Positions 44,239-53,712 of a DNA stretch of 59,301 bases are shown here, in pieces (positions within the stretch are counted from its first letter, which is position 1; each line of letters begins with the position of its first letter). Made by a program: the position numbers and the translations under genes. Source of the DNA: an uncultured Cellvibrionales bacterium. GTDB taxonomy: Bacteria > Pseudomonadota > Gammaproteobacteria > Pseudomonadales > Dasaniaceae. The stretch spans positions 1 to 59,301 of the forward strand of contig CAJVZD010000026.1 in NCBI GenBank assembly GCA_913019905.1, given 5' to 3'. The notes under the pieces are model-generated. The model did not search any database. It saw only the letters and a list, made by a program, of their open reading frames with translations, and was not told where the DNA came from.

Positions 44239-45522
44239 CTAGCTAAAAATGGCTTTTAAGGTAAAGAAGAAGATAATCGCCAGCGCCGCGCCGGCCGGTA
44301 AAGTAATGACCCAGGACATAAATATTGTACTGATAACACGTAGATTTAAGGCGCCTATCCCTCGCGCCAGGCCAACACCTAAGACTGCGCCGACTAATGT
44401 ATGCGTGGTAGAAATGGGCAAGCCGGTGCTGGAGGCCAATACGACCGTTGACGCCGCCCCCAGTTCAGCGGCGAAGCCGCGACTCGGCGTGAGTTCAGTG
44501 ATTTTTTTGCCGATTGTTGCCATGACACGAAAGCCATAGGTGGCTAAGCCCAGCACTATACCGCCGCCGCCGAGCAGCAAGATCCATCCAGGCACTGCGG
44601 ACTCTTTTGCTATTTCACCGCCGCTGCCAATAATGCTGACAATAGCCGCTAGCGGTCCTATGGCGTTGGCAACGTCATTTGAACCGTGGGCAAAGGCCAT
44701 CGCACAAGCGGTGAAAATCATCAGAATAGCAAAAACTCTTTCGACATTGGCAAAACGATTGCCACTGTCCGATATGTCGTCCTCTTTGATTCGATTGAGG
44801 AGGATTTTGCCTAGCAACGCAACAACGACGCCTGCAATCGCTGCAATAGGCAGTGCATTGGCAAATTTGCTGCCAAGCCCTAAGTCAAACTCAATGCCGA
44901 TATGTTTAAGGCCTTTCAATAACGTCACCATGACGATCATAAATCCGACGAAAAACATGTAGAGCGGTATGTATTGTTGCGCTTTTCTGAACGGTTCAGC
45001 CGTATCAAGAATGAGCTTTTTTACACTGACAAACAAGCCAAAGGAAATCGTTCCTGCCATTACTGGAGAAACGACCCAGCTGGCCGCGATGGTGCCGACT
45101 TTGCTCCAGTTGACAGCATCTACAGATATACCGACGGCCGCAAAACCGACTAATGCGCCAACGATTGAGTGGGTGGTAGAGACTGGCCAGCCAAAGTTTG
45201 TGGCAATTAGCAACCAAATTCCAGCGGCTAGTAGCGAAGACATCATGCCAAAAACGAGTAAATCCGGAGATTCGGTGAGAAGAGCCGGGTCAATAATACC
45301 TTTTCGGATAGTCGAGGTAACTTCCCCTCCCGCCAGATAGGCCCCTGCGAACTCAAAAATCATTGCGATTAAAATCGCTTGCTTTACGGTCAGGGCTTTG
45401 GACCCAACGGACGTCCCCATAGCGTTGGCAACATCGTTGGCACCGACTCCCCAAGCCATAAAGAAACCAAATATACAGGCCGTAATCAGTAAAATGTTGC
45501 CGTATTCAGCGATAATGGTCAT
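44239..45522 (-). CDS. PiT family inorganic phosphate transporter
   Basis: The 427-residue membrane protein has the two PiT signature repeats, GVGANDVANAMGTSVGSKAL near the N-terminus and HGSNDVANAIGPLAAI in the second half, plus two GWPVSTTHSIVGALVG-type motifs and about ten membrane helices. I chose the ATG at 45522, preceded by AGGAAG, over an in-frame ATG at 45549. PiT proteins move metal-phosphate with protons or sodium. The DUF47 gene lies 86 bases upstream on the same strand, the standard pairing. Confidence 0.92.
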   Translation of the reverse strand: MTIIAEYGNILLITACIFGFFMAWGVGANDVANAMGTSVGSKALTVKQAILIAMIFEFAGAYLAGGEVTSTIRKGIIDPALLTESPDLLVFGMMSSLLAAGIWLLIATNFGWPVSTTHSIVGALVGFAAVGISVDAVNWSKVGTIAASWVVSPVMAGTISFGLFVSVKKLILDTAEPFRKAQQYIPLYMFFVGFMIVMVTLLKGLKHIGIEFDLGLGSKFANALPIAAIAGVVVALLGKILLNRIKEDDISDSGNRFANVERVFAILMIFTACAMAFAHGSNDVANAIGPLAAIVSIIGSGGEIAKESAVPGWILLLGGGGIVLGLATYGFRVMATIGKKITELTPSRGFAAELGAASTVVLASSTGLPISTTHTLVGAVLGVGLARGIGALNLRVISTIFMSWVITLPAGAALAIIFFFTLKAIFS

Positions 45523-45608
45523 GTGTTCACTTCCTATCAGGATTGACAACCGCCGTGATCACGGTATCAGAGACTGAAAAAACTAGTTTAATAAATTGGT
45601 TAGGTGTC

Positions 45609-46289
45609 TTATCGCGCGATGAGCAGCTGCAAACGGCTACCGACTTTTTGGGCACGATCGGCGAGTGCACCGATACCATCTATGACCTTATAGAGAAACA
45701 TAACATCGACAGCATGCAAATCCTTCTCTAGCTTAAACAGAGCGGCACGAATTTTAATTTCTGTTTTATCATTGACGTTCTCGAGCCGATCGAGTTCTTT
45801 GATCAATTTTTCTACCAGCTTTACCTCACGGCCACTAAAACCGGTTTCAACAAGCTCATCCAGTTCATTGATGGCCTTTAACGCTTGTTCAGAGGTGGCA
45901 ACAGATTCCTTAATGAATCCGAGTAAGCTATCGCCCATTGACTCGGGGATTTGCATTTTGCGGCCTAACATCAGGCCGGAAACATCTTTAGCGGCATTGG
46001 CAATCTTATCTTGCATCGTCAGCATATCTAACAAATCAGTTCGCGGAACGGGCAAAAACAAGTTTTTAGGCAGGTGTATGCGAACGTTTCGTTTTAGTTT
46101 GTCCGCCTCGTTTTCCAGTTTGGCGAGCTCTTTGCGCTTCTCTCCGGCGAGTTTCCAGTCACCCGCCCGCGCCGCTTCAAAGAACGGTATCAACGCCTTT
46201 GCGCAGCTATGTGCCTTTGCCATGTGATCTTGAATAGGCTTGAACGGTGACTTACCAAACATGTTGCCAAAAGGATTTCCGATTGCCAC
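45609..46289 (-). CDS. DUF47 / TIGR00153 PhoU-like partner of PiT transporter
   Basis: The protein (226 residues from a GTG at 46289 that follows GGGAG) is a helical PhoU-like protein: NPFGNMFGKSPFKPIQDHM at the N-terminus, then long helices with LENEADKLKRNVRIHLPKNLFLPVPRTDLLDMLTMQDKIANAAKD, which carries the Asp/Glu metal-binding motifs. An in-frame ATG at 46346 would add 19 residues with no family match. These proteins regulate the adjacent PiT transporter. Length equals the family norm. Confidence 0.88.
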   Translation of the reverse strand: MAIGNPFGNMFGKSPFKPIQDHMAKAHSCAKALIPFFEAARAGDWKLAGEKRKELAKLENEADKLKRNVRIHLPKNLFLPVPRTDLLDMLTMQDKIANAAKDVSGLMLGRKMQIPESMGDSLLGFIKESVATSEQALKAINELDELVETGFSGREVKLVEKLIKELDRLENVNDKTEIKIRAALFKLEKDLHAVDVMFLYKVIDGIGALADRAQKVGSRLQLLIAR

Positions 46290-46676
46290 AGACTGTCTCC
46301 CTGAGAAATTTGCGCAATTATAATGGTTAATTGCGATTAAATGCACCGTTAATCTAACAACTATTTAGCAGAAATTTCAGTTTGTACCATCTTAATTTTC
46401 TCCATCACGACAATTTGATGTTTGGAGTGCCCAAAACCATTGATGTTAGCCCTTTTAGCTGCCGGTCGAGCATGCCATACACTACACTGTGACTTTGTCA
46501 GGTCGAATACTTTAACGAGTAACTTTCCTGCGGTATTCTATCGGGAGCTCCTGTTTTCTGTTCGGCAACTGCACGGTGGATGTCTATTTGACCGGTTTAT
46601 GGGAAAAAGAAGTAATCGACCGGCACCGTAGCACTCAGGCAGTGAGCCCCTTTACATAACAACGAGGTATTTAGCA
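46290..46676. other. Intergenic region between DUF47 gene and the GspE-like gene
   Basis: This 387-bp divergent region should hold promoters for both genes. I see no convincing hairpin, palindrome or coding remnant. A GAGG stands about 10 bases before the GTG at 46677. Confidence 0.45.
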
Positions 46677-48464
46677 GTGGAAGGCGTAACAAATGGATCG
46701 GCGTCGGCGCGAGAGCGTTTATTAAACTTGCGTGTATTGATGGATAATTTGCTTTCGGACGGGCTAATCAGTGTTGAAGATCAATATCGTGTTCTCAATA
46801 ACACCCGCAGTAAAGATCAGGCGACCATGCATCCGCTAACCTATATTGCCAGTCAGAATCTACCTGACGCGAGGAACCACCACGTTATTCTTGATATTTC
46901 CCAGCTGTTAAGCTGGCTGTCGAGTCGTGTTAATCAAGAGGTTTTTTTCCTGGATCCACTGAAAATAAACGTTCCTGCCATTACCGAGGTCATGTCTTTT
47001 GAATTTGCCCAGCGACATGGGATATTGGCTGTTGATGTCAATATTGAGGAGGTGACGATAGCCAGTTGTGAGCCTTTTATCGATACCTGGCGGGATAATC
47101 TCGAGCATGTTCTACGCCGTAATATCAAACGAGTATTAATAGATCCCGCCGATTTAAAACGTTACACCGTAGAATTTTACAGTTTGGCAAAATCGGTTCG
47201 CGGGGCAACGGGTACCGCTGTCGGTAAAATTGACGCGGTAACCAATTTTGAACAAATGCTGGAAATGGGTGACAGCAAAAACCCGGAGGCCAATGATCAA
47301 CATATCGTAAACATTGTCGATTGGATTTTACAGTACGCTTTTGATCAGAGAGCCAGTGATATTCATATCGAGCCTCGGCGTGAACTGGCGCATGTACGTT
47401 TTCGGATTGACGGGGTGTTAAACAATGTCAATGAATTACCTGCCCATGTTGCGACAGCCGTTGTTAGCCGGCTAAAAATTCTCGGGCGCTTAAACGTTGC
47501 CGAAAAACGTAAGCCCCAGGATGGACGATTAAAGACCAAGAGTCCCGATGGTAATGAAGTGGAATTACGTTTGTCGACAATGCCGACGGCCTTTGGTGAA
47601 AAACTGGTCATGCGTATCTTTGATCCCGATGTATTGCTGCGCACCTTTGACCAATTGGGATTGGCCCATGAAGATTATGCTCGCTGGCAGGCAATGATTA
47701 ATTCTTCGACCGGCATCGTGCTTGTTACGGGACCGACCGGCTCCGGTAAAACGACGACCTTGTATTCAAGCTTGAAGCAATTGGCTACAACGGAAGTTAA
47801 TGTCTGCACTATCGAAGACCCGATAGAAATGATGGAAGATAGCTTTAATCAGATGCAGGTTCAGCCAGGTATTGAATTGGATTTTGCCAGTGGGATTAAA
47901 GCGCTAATGAGGCAAGACCCGGATATCATTATGATTGGGGAAATCAGGGATTTAGAAACGGCAGAAATGGCGATTCAAGCGGCATTGACCGGTCATTTGG
48001 TGTTATCAACCCTGCATACCAACGATGCTCCGAGCGCTATAACGAGAATGTTAGAACTGGGTATTCCAGCGTATTTGTTGAAGGCTACGGTGCTTGGAGT
48101 GATGGCTCAGCGTTTGGTTCGAACCTTGTGCCCCCATTGCAAGGCAGAAGATAGCTTGACGGAAACAGACTGGCGCGAACTAACGGCGCCCTGGAAAATA
48201 ACAATGCCCGAACGTGTATTTAAGCCCGTTGGCTGTCTGGAATGCCGGAATACGGGTTACATGGGGCGGCAGGGAGTTTATGAAATACTGACCATGACAG
48301 AGCCCGTAAAAACCCAAATTAATGACCATCTGGATATCGACAAGATTCGGCGTCAAGGAATGAAAGAAGGTATGAGGACTTTACGTTTGTCCGGTGCTCA
48401 AAAAATTGCCTCGGGCGATACCACCATTGCGGAGGTTATGCGAGTGGCGCCCGCTTTGTCGTAA
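46677..48464 (+). CDS. GspE/PilB-type secretion or pilus assembly ATPase
   Basis: The 595-residue hexameric-type ATPase has an N-terminal GspE_N-like domain (LDPLKINVPAITEVMSFEFAQRHGILAVDVN, about 95-150) and the VNIVDWILQYAFDQRASDIHIEPR start of the catalytic core. Walker A GPTGSGKTTT lies near 351, then Asp box TIEDPIE, Walker B and His box (DPDIIMIGEIRDLETAEMAIQAALTGHLVLSTLHTND), and a tetracysteine zinc motif (CPHCKAED...CLECRNTGY, about 487-525). It powers type II secretion or a type IV-like pilus. No other secretion gene lies nearby, so the partner system is not identifiable. It starts with GTG. Confidence 0.9.
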   Translation: MEGVTNGSASARERLLNLRVLMDNLLSDGLISVEDQYRVLNNTRSKDQATMHPLTYIASQNLPDARNHHVILDISQLLSWLSSRVNQEVFFLDPLKINVPAITEVMSFEFAQRHGILAVDVNIEEVTIASCEPFIDTWRDNLEHVLRRNIKRVLIDPADLKRYTVEFYSLAKSVRGATGTAVGKIDAVTNFEQMLEMGDSKNPEANDQHIVNIVDWILQYAFDQRASDIHIEPRRELAHVRFRIDGVLNNVNELPAHVATAVVSRLKILGRLNVAEKRKPQDGRLKTKSPDGNEVELRLSTMPTAFGEKLVMRIFDPDVLLRTFDQLGLAHEDYARWQAMINSSTGIVLVTGPTGSGKTTTLYSSLKQLATTEVNVCTIEDPIEMMEDSFNQMQVQPGIELDFASGIKALMRQDPDIIMIGEIRDLETAEMAIQAALTGHLVLSTLHTNDAPSAITRMLELGIPAYLLKATVLGVMAQRLVRTLCPHCKAEDSLTETDWRELTAPWKITMPERVFKPVGCLECRNTGYMGRQGVYEILTMTEPVKTQINDHLDIDKIRRQGMKEGMRTLRLSGAQKIASGDTTIAEVMRVAPALS

Positions 48465-48604
48465 TTAGGAATAGAGCTTTTGAGTAATGCTTTTAGTGCC
48501 GTCTGTTGTCGACTGATTGATTTTAAAATTATTTATTTTTTGTAGATTCTTTCGAGATTTCCGCATAAAACCAAACCATCGTTTTTGTAAACTGGACCGT
48601 TATT

Positions 48605-51601
48605 GTGAATAAAATCAGCTTGCCCATCGACCAATTACCGACACAATTATTGGCTGAGTTTGAAAGCAATAAAAACGTTTTTGTCGAAAAAAATCCCCAC
48701 TGTGCTGTCTGGTTCTCGACGCAACTTGAAGATAGCGGTTTTTCAGAGCAGTTAATCAGAACGTGGTCGGGAAGTCGTTATGCGACTGAATTGTGTATGC
48801 GTCAGCCAGACATATTGATGCGTCTGGTCGCTGGCGGTGAACTGTTTCGATCCTATGACGACGGTGAGATGAAGAATGTTGTCACTCACTGCTTGTCCGA
48901 TACGACCAATGCAGAGCAGCTAAATAAAGGTTTGCGACGATGCCGGGCGCAAGAAATGCTGCGAATAATTTGGCGAGACTTGAATTGCCAAAGCGATCTG
49001 CTGGAAACCACGGCCGATGTATCCGCCTTGGCTGAAGTCTGCATCCAGCAGTCAGTCGATTTTCATCATCAGCAGTTATCGACAGAATACGGCGTGCCGT
49101 CTGCTCTGGTGGAAGAGACTTTAACTGAACAAAAATTACTAGTGCTGGGCATGGGTAAACTGGGTGCCTCTGAATTGAATTTGTCTTCGGATATAGACCT
49201 GATTTTTGCCTATCCAGAAAGAGGCGAAACCGTTGATGCGTCCTCCTTAGCTGTCGCCTCGGTAAAAACCTTTCCGTATATGGTATCGGACAAAAAGTTT
49301 ACAAAATTCCTGGACAATCATGAGTTTTTTACGCGGCTTGGTCAAAGAGTTATTACTTCTCTGGATAAAATGACAGAGGATGGTTTTGTTTTTCGGGTCG
49401 ACATGCGCTTAAGGCCGTATGGGGAAAGTGGTGCCCTGGTTTTGTGTTTTGACGCTTTCGAAGAATATTATCAGGATCAAGGGCGGGACTGGGAGCGCTA
49501 CGCGATGATAAAGGCCAGAGTCGTGGCCGGCGATCCGGACCAGGGTCTGTTATTGTTGGCAATGCTGCGGCCATTTGTCTATCGGCGCTATATAGATTAT
49601 TCGGTCATAGATTCTTTGCGTTCGATGAAAAAAATGATCATGCAAGAGGTCAAGCGTCGACGTTTGGATAACGATGTTAAGTTGGGCCCCGGCGGGATTC
49701 GCGACATTGAATTTATCGTTCAAAGTTTTCAGCTGATTCGAGGGGGACGTGATACACAGCTGCAAGAACGGCGTTTATTGTCTGTGTTAAATACACTGGC
49801 TGAAGAAAACATTTTTGCAGAAGAGGCGGTTGAGGAATTAAAGGAAGCTTACCATTTTCTACGCAATACAGAACATGTTATTCAGGCTTTTAATGACAAG
49901 CAAACACAGTTATTGCCGGTAGATGATTATCCAAGACAGGCATTATGTTTTTCAATGGGTTTCGACAGTTGGGATTCATTTTCTCTAGCTTTGTCGAGAT
50001 GTCGTAATAATGTTAGTTTGCATTTCAGAAATATTATATCCGACCATCAGCAAGAAAAAAGCGCGAAGAAAAAGTATGATCATCGGTGGTCGGGTTTGTG
50101 GGCGGAAACTTTAGACGACGATGAGTCGGTCGGCTTGTTGCTCGAGGCGGGTCATGAAAATGCCAATGATGTAATACAGCGCTTAAACCAGTTGAAGAAT
50201 GCCCCCATCGTCAGTCGCATGCAGGCTGAAGGCAGAGATCGCCTCGATCGGTTTATGCCTATGCTGCTGTTGGCCGTCAAAGAAGCCGAACAGCCGTCGG
50301 CAACGCTAATAAGGATTTTCCCCCTGGTCGAATCTGTGCTGCGGCGCACGGCGTATCTTATTTTACTCGCGGAAAATCCTGGCGCACTCCGCCAGCTTGT
50401 TATTCTCTGTGCCGCTAGCCCCTGGGTTGCAACTCAACTGGCAAGGCATCCGGTGTTGCTCGATGAACTACTCGATGCCCGCACACTCTACAATGTGCCG
50501 GATAAAGCCCATTTACGTGATGAGCTGCAACAGCAGATGCTGCGTATTCCGATGGATGATCTCGAGGCGCATATGGACGGTCTGCGCTATTTCAAACAAG
50601 CCTACCAACTGAGGGTTTCGGCCGCTGAAGTAACAGACCGCTTAGAGCTTATGAAAGTTAGCGACTACCTCACCATGATTGCAGAAGTCATTTTGGAGCA
50701 TGTGCTGGATGTGGCGTGGCATTTTCTTGCTGAAAGACATGGCGTTCCGCAGGGTTTGACCGGTATTCCCAGCGGCACGGATACCGACCATAAGGGTTTT
50801 GTCATTGTTGGTTATGGGAAATTGGGTGGTATCGAGTTGGGGCCAAGCTCTGATTTAGATCTTGTGTTTATCTATGACGCTCCGGCGAATTTGTCGACTA
50901 ATGGCGATCGACCGCTTGATAATTCAGTATTTTATACCCGGCTTGGGCAGAGAATAATTCATATATTGAGCGCTCAGACACCCATGGGTGATTTGTATGA
51001 AGCCGACATGCGATTAAGACCGTCCGGAGAGTCCGGTTTGTTAGTGACGCCGCTGAAGGCTTTTGAAGAGTATCAACACAGCAAAGCCTGGACGTGGGAA
51101 CACCAGGCGCTCGTCAGAGCGCGGGTGGTAGCTGGGGATGAAGATTTGGCTCATTCGTTTGCCTCGATTCGAAAAACGATTCTGGGACTGGAGCGGGATG
51201 AAACAATATTGCGGGCAGATGTGTCGTCGATGAGAGAAAAAATGCGTGATCATATGTTGCCAAAAGGCCTTGAAAATGGTGAACAGCCTATATTTCACCT
51301 TAAACATGGCACCGGAGCTATCGTAGACATCGAATTTATGGTGCAATACGCGGTTCTTGCGTGGACACACCAGTATCCGGCATTGGCGGACTATCCGGAT
51401 AACATCCGTATTTTGCAATCGCTGCAACAACAGGGGCTTTTTAGCGAAACTCAATCGCTGGCGCTGACTGATGCCTACAAGGCCTATCGTAGTCACTCCC
51501 ACCGCCTGAGTTTGTTGCAACAACCCAATGAAGTTCCGATGGCTAATTATCAACAGCATCGGCGGGCAGTGATTGCCAAATGGACGGAATTAATGACTTA
51601 A
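48605..51601 (+). CDS. glnE: Glutamate-ammonia-ligase (glutamine synthetase) adenylyltransferase / deadenylase
   Basis: The 998-residue bifunctional enzyme adds and removes AMP on glutamine synthetase in response to nitrogen status through PII. Two nucleotidyltransferase domains are clear: the N-terminal deadenylylase with LGMGKLGASELNLSSDIDLIFAYPE, and the C-terminal adenylylase with GYGKLGGIELGPSSDLDLVF. The linkers DMRLRPYGESGALV and DMRLRPSGESGLLVTP follow each. It starts with GTG. The protein is about 50 residues longer than E. coli GlnE. ilvE follows after 105 bases, as in Pseudomonas. Confidence 0.96.
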   Translation: MNKISLPIDQLPTQLLAEFESNKNVFVEKNPHCAVWFSTQLEDSGFSEQLIRTWSGSRYATELCMRQPDILMRLVAGGELFRSYDDGEMKNVVTHCLSDTTNAEQLNKGLRRCRAQEMLRIIWRDLNCQSDLLETTADVSALAEVCIQQSVDFHHQQLSTEYGVPSALVEETLTEQKLLVLGMGKLGASELNLSSDIDLIFAYPERGETVDASSLAVASVKTFPYMVSDKKFTKFLDNHEFFTRLGQRVITSLDKMTEDGFVFRVDMRLRPYGESGALVLCFDAFEEYYQDQGRDWERYAMIKARVVAGDPDQGLLLLAMLRPFVYRRYIDYSVIDSLRSMKKMIMQEVKRRRLDNDVKLGPGGIRDIEFIVQSFQLIRGGRDTQLQERRLLSVLNTLAEENIFAEEAVEELKEAYHFLRNTEHVIQAFNDKQTQLLPVDDYPRQALCFSMGFDSWDSFSLALSRCRNNVSLHFRNIISDHQQEKSAKKKYDHRWSGLWAETLDDDESVGLLLEAGHENANDVIQRLNQLKNAPIVSRMQAEGRDRLDRFMPMLLLAVKEAEQPSATLIRIFPLVESVLRRTAYLILLAENPGALRQLVILCAASPWVATQLARHPVLLDELLDARTLYNVPDKAHLRDELQQQMLRIPMDDLEAHMDGLRYFKQAYQLRVSAAEVTDRLELMKVSDYLTMIAEVILEHVLDVAWHFLAERHGVPQGLTGIPSGTDTDHKGFVIVGYGKLGGIELGPSSDLDLVFIYDAPANLSTNGDRPLDNSVFYTRLGQRIIHILSAQTPMGDLYEADMRLRPSGESGLLVTPLKAFEEYQHSKAWTWEHQALVRARVVAGDEDLAHSFASIRKTILGLERDETILRADVSSMREKMRDHMLPKGLENGEQPIFHLKHGTGAIVDIEFMVQYAVLAWTHQYPALADYPDNIRILQSLQQQGLFSETQSLALTDAYKAYRSHSHRLSLLQQPNEVPMANYQQHRRAVIAKWTELMT

Positions 51602-51623
51602 GCAAGGTGTGTCGTGCCAATAT

Positions 51624-51646
51624 CATTCTCTATATATGAGAGAATG
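51624..51646. terminator. Hairpin between glnE and ilvE
   Basis: CATTCTCT (51624-51631) and AGAGAATG (51639-51646) form a perfect 8-bp stem with a 7-base loop, followed by TTTC. It is a possible weak terminator or leader hairpin. Confidence 0.4.
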
Positions 51647-51665
51647 TTTCACTAATAATTTCTAG

Positions 51666-51694
51666 AGTCCTTCGCGTAAGCAGGGACTTTTTTT
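51666..51694 (+). terminator. Terminator-like hairpin with T-tract just before the ilvE ribosome-binding site
   Basis: AGTCC (51666-51670) pairs with GGACT (51684-51688), and a run of seven T (51688-51694) follows at once. The ilvE Shine-Dalgarno GAGGAG begins at the next base. Either it ends glnE transcripts or acts as an attenuator in an ilvE leader. The stem is short. Confidence 0.4.
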
Positions 51695-51706
51695 GAGGAG
51701 TAACTT

Positions 51707-52636
51707 ATGTCCATGGCCGACCGTGATGGTCTAATTTGGTTTGATGGCGAGATGGTTCCCTGGCGCGAAGCGAAAGTGCATGTGCTCACGCACACCTTCC
51801 ACTATGGCTTGGGCGTGTTTGAGGGGGTGCGAGCCTACAAAACCCAAAATGACGGCACCTGCATTTTTAGAATGCAGGAACATACTGACCGGCTGTTTCG
51901 CAGCGCGCATATTCTCACGCTCGATATGCCTTTTAGTAAGGACGTGGTTAACGAAGCGCAAAAAGCGGTCGTACGTGAAAATAATCTTGAAGAGGGCTAT
52001 TTACGTCCAATGTGCTTCTATGGATCTGAAGGTATGGGCCTGCGTGCCGACAATCTGAAATCCCATTTAATGGTTGCCGCTTGGGAATGGCCTACCTATA
52101 TGTCACCAGAAGCCACCGAGCACGGCATTAAAGTACGTACGTCGTCTTATACTCGGCATCATGTGAATATCTCGATGTGTAAGGCGAAGGCGAATGGCCA
52201 CTACATTAATTCAATGCTTGCTCTCAAAGAGGCATTAGATAGCGGTTGTGAAGAAGCCTTGTTGCTCGACAATGAGGGGTATGTAGCGGAAGGTAGCGGC
52301 GAAAATCTATTTATTGTTCGCGATGATGTTATTTACACGCCAGAGCTGACCAGCTGCCTCGACGGCATTACCCGGGCCACGATTTTTACGCTGGCCGCTG
52401 AATTGGGTTATCAGATTGTTGAAAAACGTATTACCCGTGACGAAGTCTATATTGCCGATGAAGCGTTCTTTACCGGTACCGCCGCCGAAGTTTTACCTAT
52501 TCGAGAATTGGATAGTCGCAAAATAGGTAGCGGTGATCGCGGTCCGCTGACTGAAAAATTGCAAACTATGTATTTTGATTCGGTAAAAGGGCGTCGTGAA
52601 CAAAATCGTGAATGGTTAACGCCAATCACCAAATAA
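51707..52636 (+). CDS. ilvE: Branched-chain amino acid aminotransferase
   Basis: This class IV PLP aminotransferase (309 residues) makes valine, leucine and isoleucine from the 2-oxo acids. Features: GLIWFDGEMVPWREAKVHVLTHTFHYGLGVFEGVRAY, the PLP-Lys region ISMCKAKANGHYINSMLALKEA, EGYVAEGSGENLFIV, TSCLDGITRATIFTLA and AFFTGTAAEVLPIREL. GAGGAG at good spacing precedes the ATG. The size and motifs are those of the E. coli IlvE group, not the longer BCAT II type. Between glnE and waaF, as in Pseudomonas. Confidence 0.96.
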   Translation: MSMADRDGLIWFDGEMVPWREAKVHVLTHTFHYGLGVFEGVRAYKTQNDGTCIFRMQEHTDRLFRSAHILTLDMPFSKDVVNEAQKAVVRENNLEEGYLRPMCFYGSEGMGLRADNLKSHLMVAAWEWPTYMSPEATEHGIKVRTSSYTRHHVNISMCKAKANGHYINSMLALKEALDSGCEEALLLDNEGYVAEGSGENLFIVRDDVIYTPELTSCLDGITRATIFTLAAELGYQIVEKRITRDEVYIADEAFFTGTAAEVLPIRELDSRKIGSGDRGPLTEKLQTMYFDSVKGRREQNREWLTPITK

Positions 52637-52647
52637 GAACTTTTTTG

Positions 52648-53712
52648 ATGAAATCTGTCGCAAAAAAAATCTTAATCGTCGGTCCTTCCTGGGTCGGCGA
52701 TATGGTGATGGCTCAATCGTTATTTATTACGCTTCAAACTATTTCTCGATCAATGAATTCCGACGAGGATTCTAACGCCGAGTGTCACATCGATGTGTTG
52801 GCTCCCGAATGGAGCCTGCCCATTTTGGAACGCATGCCCGAAGTTCGGCGCGGTATCATTATGCCAGTCGGACACGGTAAGCTGGATTTGCGAACGCGCT
52901 TTAAATTGGCGAGAAAATTGGCACTTGAGAGTTACGACCAGGCAATAGTATTGCCTAATTCATTAAAGTCTGCCCTAATCCCCTTCCTTGCGGGCATTCC
53001 GCGTCGCACTGGATGGCGTGGCGAAATGCGCTTTGGATTGTTAAACGACATTCGTTTATTGGACAAAGCTAAATATCCCTTGATGGTGCAACGTTTTGTA
53101 GCGCTAGCTTACTCAAATGAAACACCACCACCCGATAATTGCCCTAAACCTGCATTAGTTTCGGGCTCTGAGGGAATAATCGAAAAACACGGTTTCGATA
53201 AGAGTCAACCTTTCCTGGCCTTGTGCCCCGGTGCCGAGTTTGGCCCGTCAAAACGGTGGCCGGAACAACACTATGCTCAAGTAGCCGAAGAGTTTATCGC
53301 TCGCGGTTGGCAGGTAGGGCTTTTCGGATCTGCTAACGATGCCATCGTCGCTACCGATATTAGCCGTCAGTTGAGTGAGTCTGCCCAGAAAAATTGCATT
53401 AATTTAACTGGGAAAACGTCTCTTGCAGACGCGGTGGACATTTTGTCGAAAGCCTCGGCAGTGGTTAGCAATGATTCGGGTCTCATGCATATTTGTGCGG
53501 CTCTGGACAGACCGATGGCCGTTGTTTACGGTTCTACTTCGCCGGACTTTACTCCGCCTCTTAGTGATAATGTAATCGTCAAAAACCTAAATGTAGACTG
53601 TTCGCCCTGTTTTCAGCGTGAATGTCCCCTGTCTGAAAAAGACGAGCGGATGAAATGTTTACAAAGACTCGAACCCGTTGAGGTTGTTTCCGGATTGGAT
53701 ACGCTTTTATGA
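52648..53712 (+). CDS. waaF: ADP-heptose:LPS heptosyltransferase II
   Basis: This GT9 family enzyme adds the second heptose to the LPS inner core in the cytoplasm. Features: ILIVGPSWVGDMVMAQSLF at the N-terminus, APEWSLPILERMPEV, a GT9 donor-binding FLALCPGAEFGPSKRWPEQHYAQVAEEF, SNDSGLMHICAALDRPMAVVYGSTSPDFTPP and the C-terminal SPCFQRECPL. The ATG at 52648 (354 residues) is chosen because an upstream start would lie inside ilvE. It overlaps the downstream acyltransferase gene by four bases. Confidence 0.94.
   Translation: MKSVAKKILIVGPSWVGDMVMAQSLFITLQTISRSMNSDEDSNAECHIDVLAPEWSLPILERMPEVRRGIIMPVGHGKLDLRTRFKLARKLALESYDQAIVLPNSLKSALIPFLAGIPRRTGWRGEMRFGLLNDIRLLDKAKYPLMVQRFVALAYSNETPPPDNCPKPALVSGSEGIIEKHGFDKSQPFLALCPGAEFGPSKRWPEQHYAQVAEEFIARGWQVGLFGSANDAIVATDISRQLSESAQKNCINLTGKTSLADAVDILSKASAVVSNDSGLMHICAALDRPMAVVYGSTSPDFTPPLSDNVIVKNLNVDCSPCFQRECPLSEKDERMKCLQRLEPVEVVSGLDTLL

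Noticed and set aside
46677..48464. Assignment of the ATPase as part of a complete type II secretion or type IV pilus operon.
   Set aside because: No gsp, pil or msh partner gene is in the window, so only the ATPase family call is supported.
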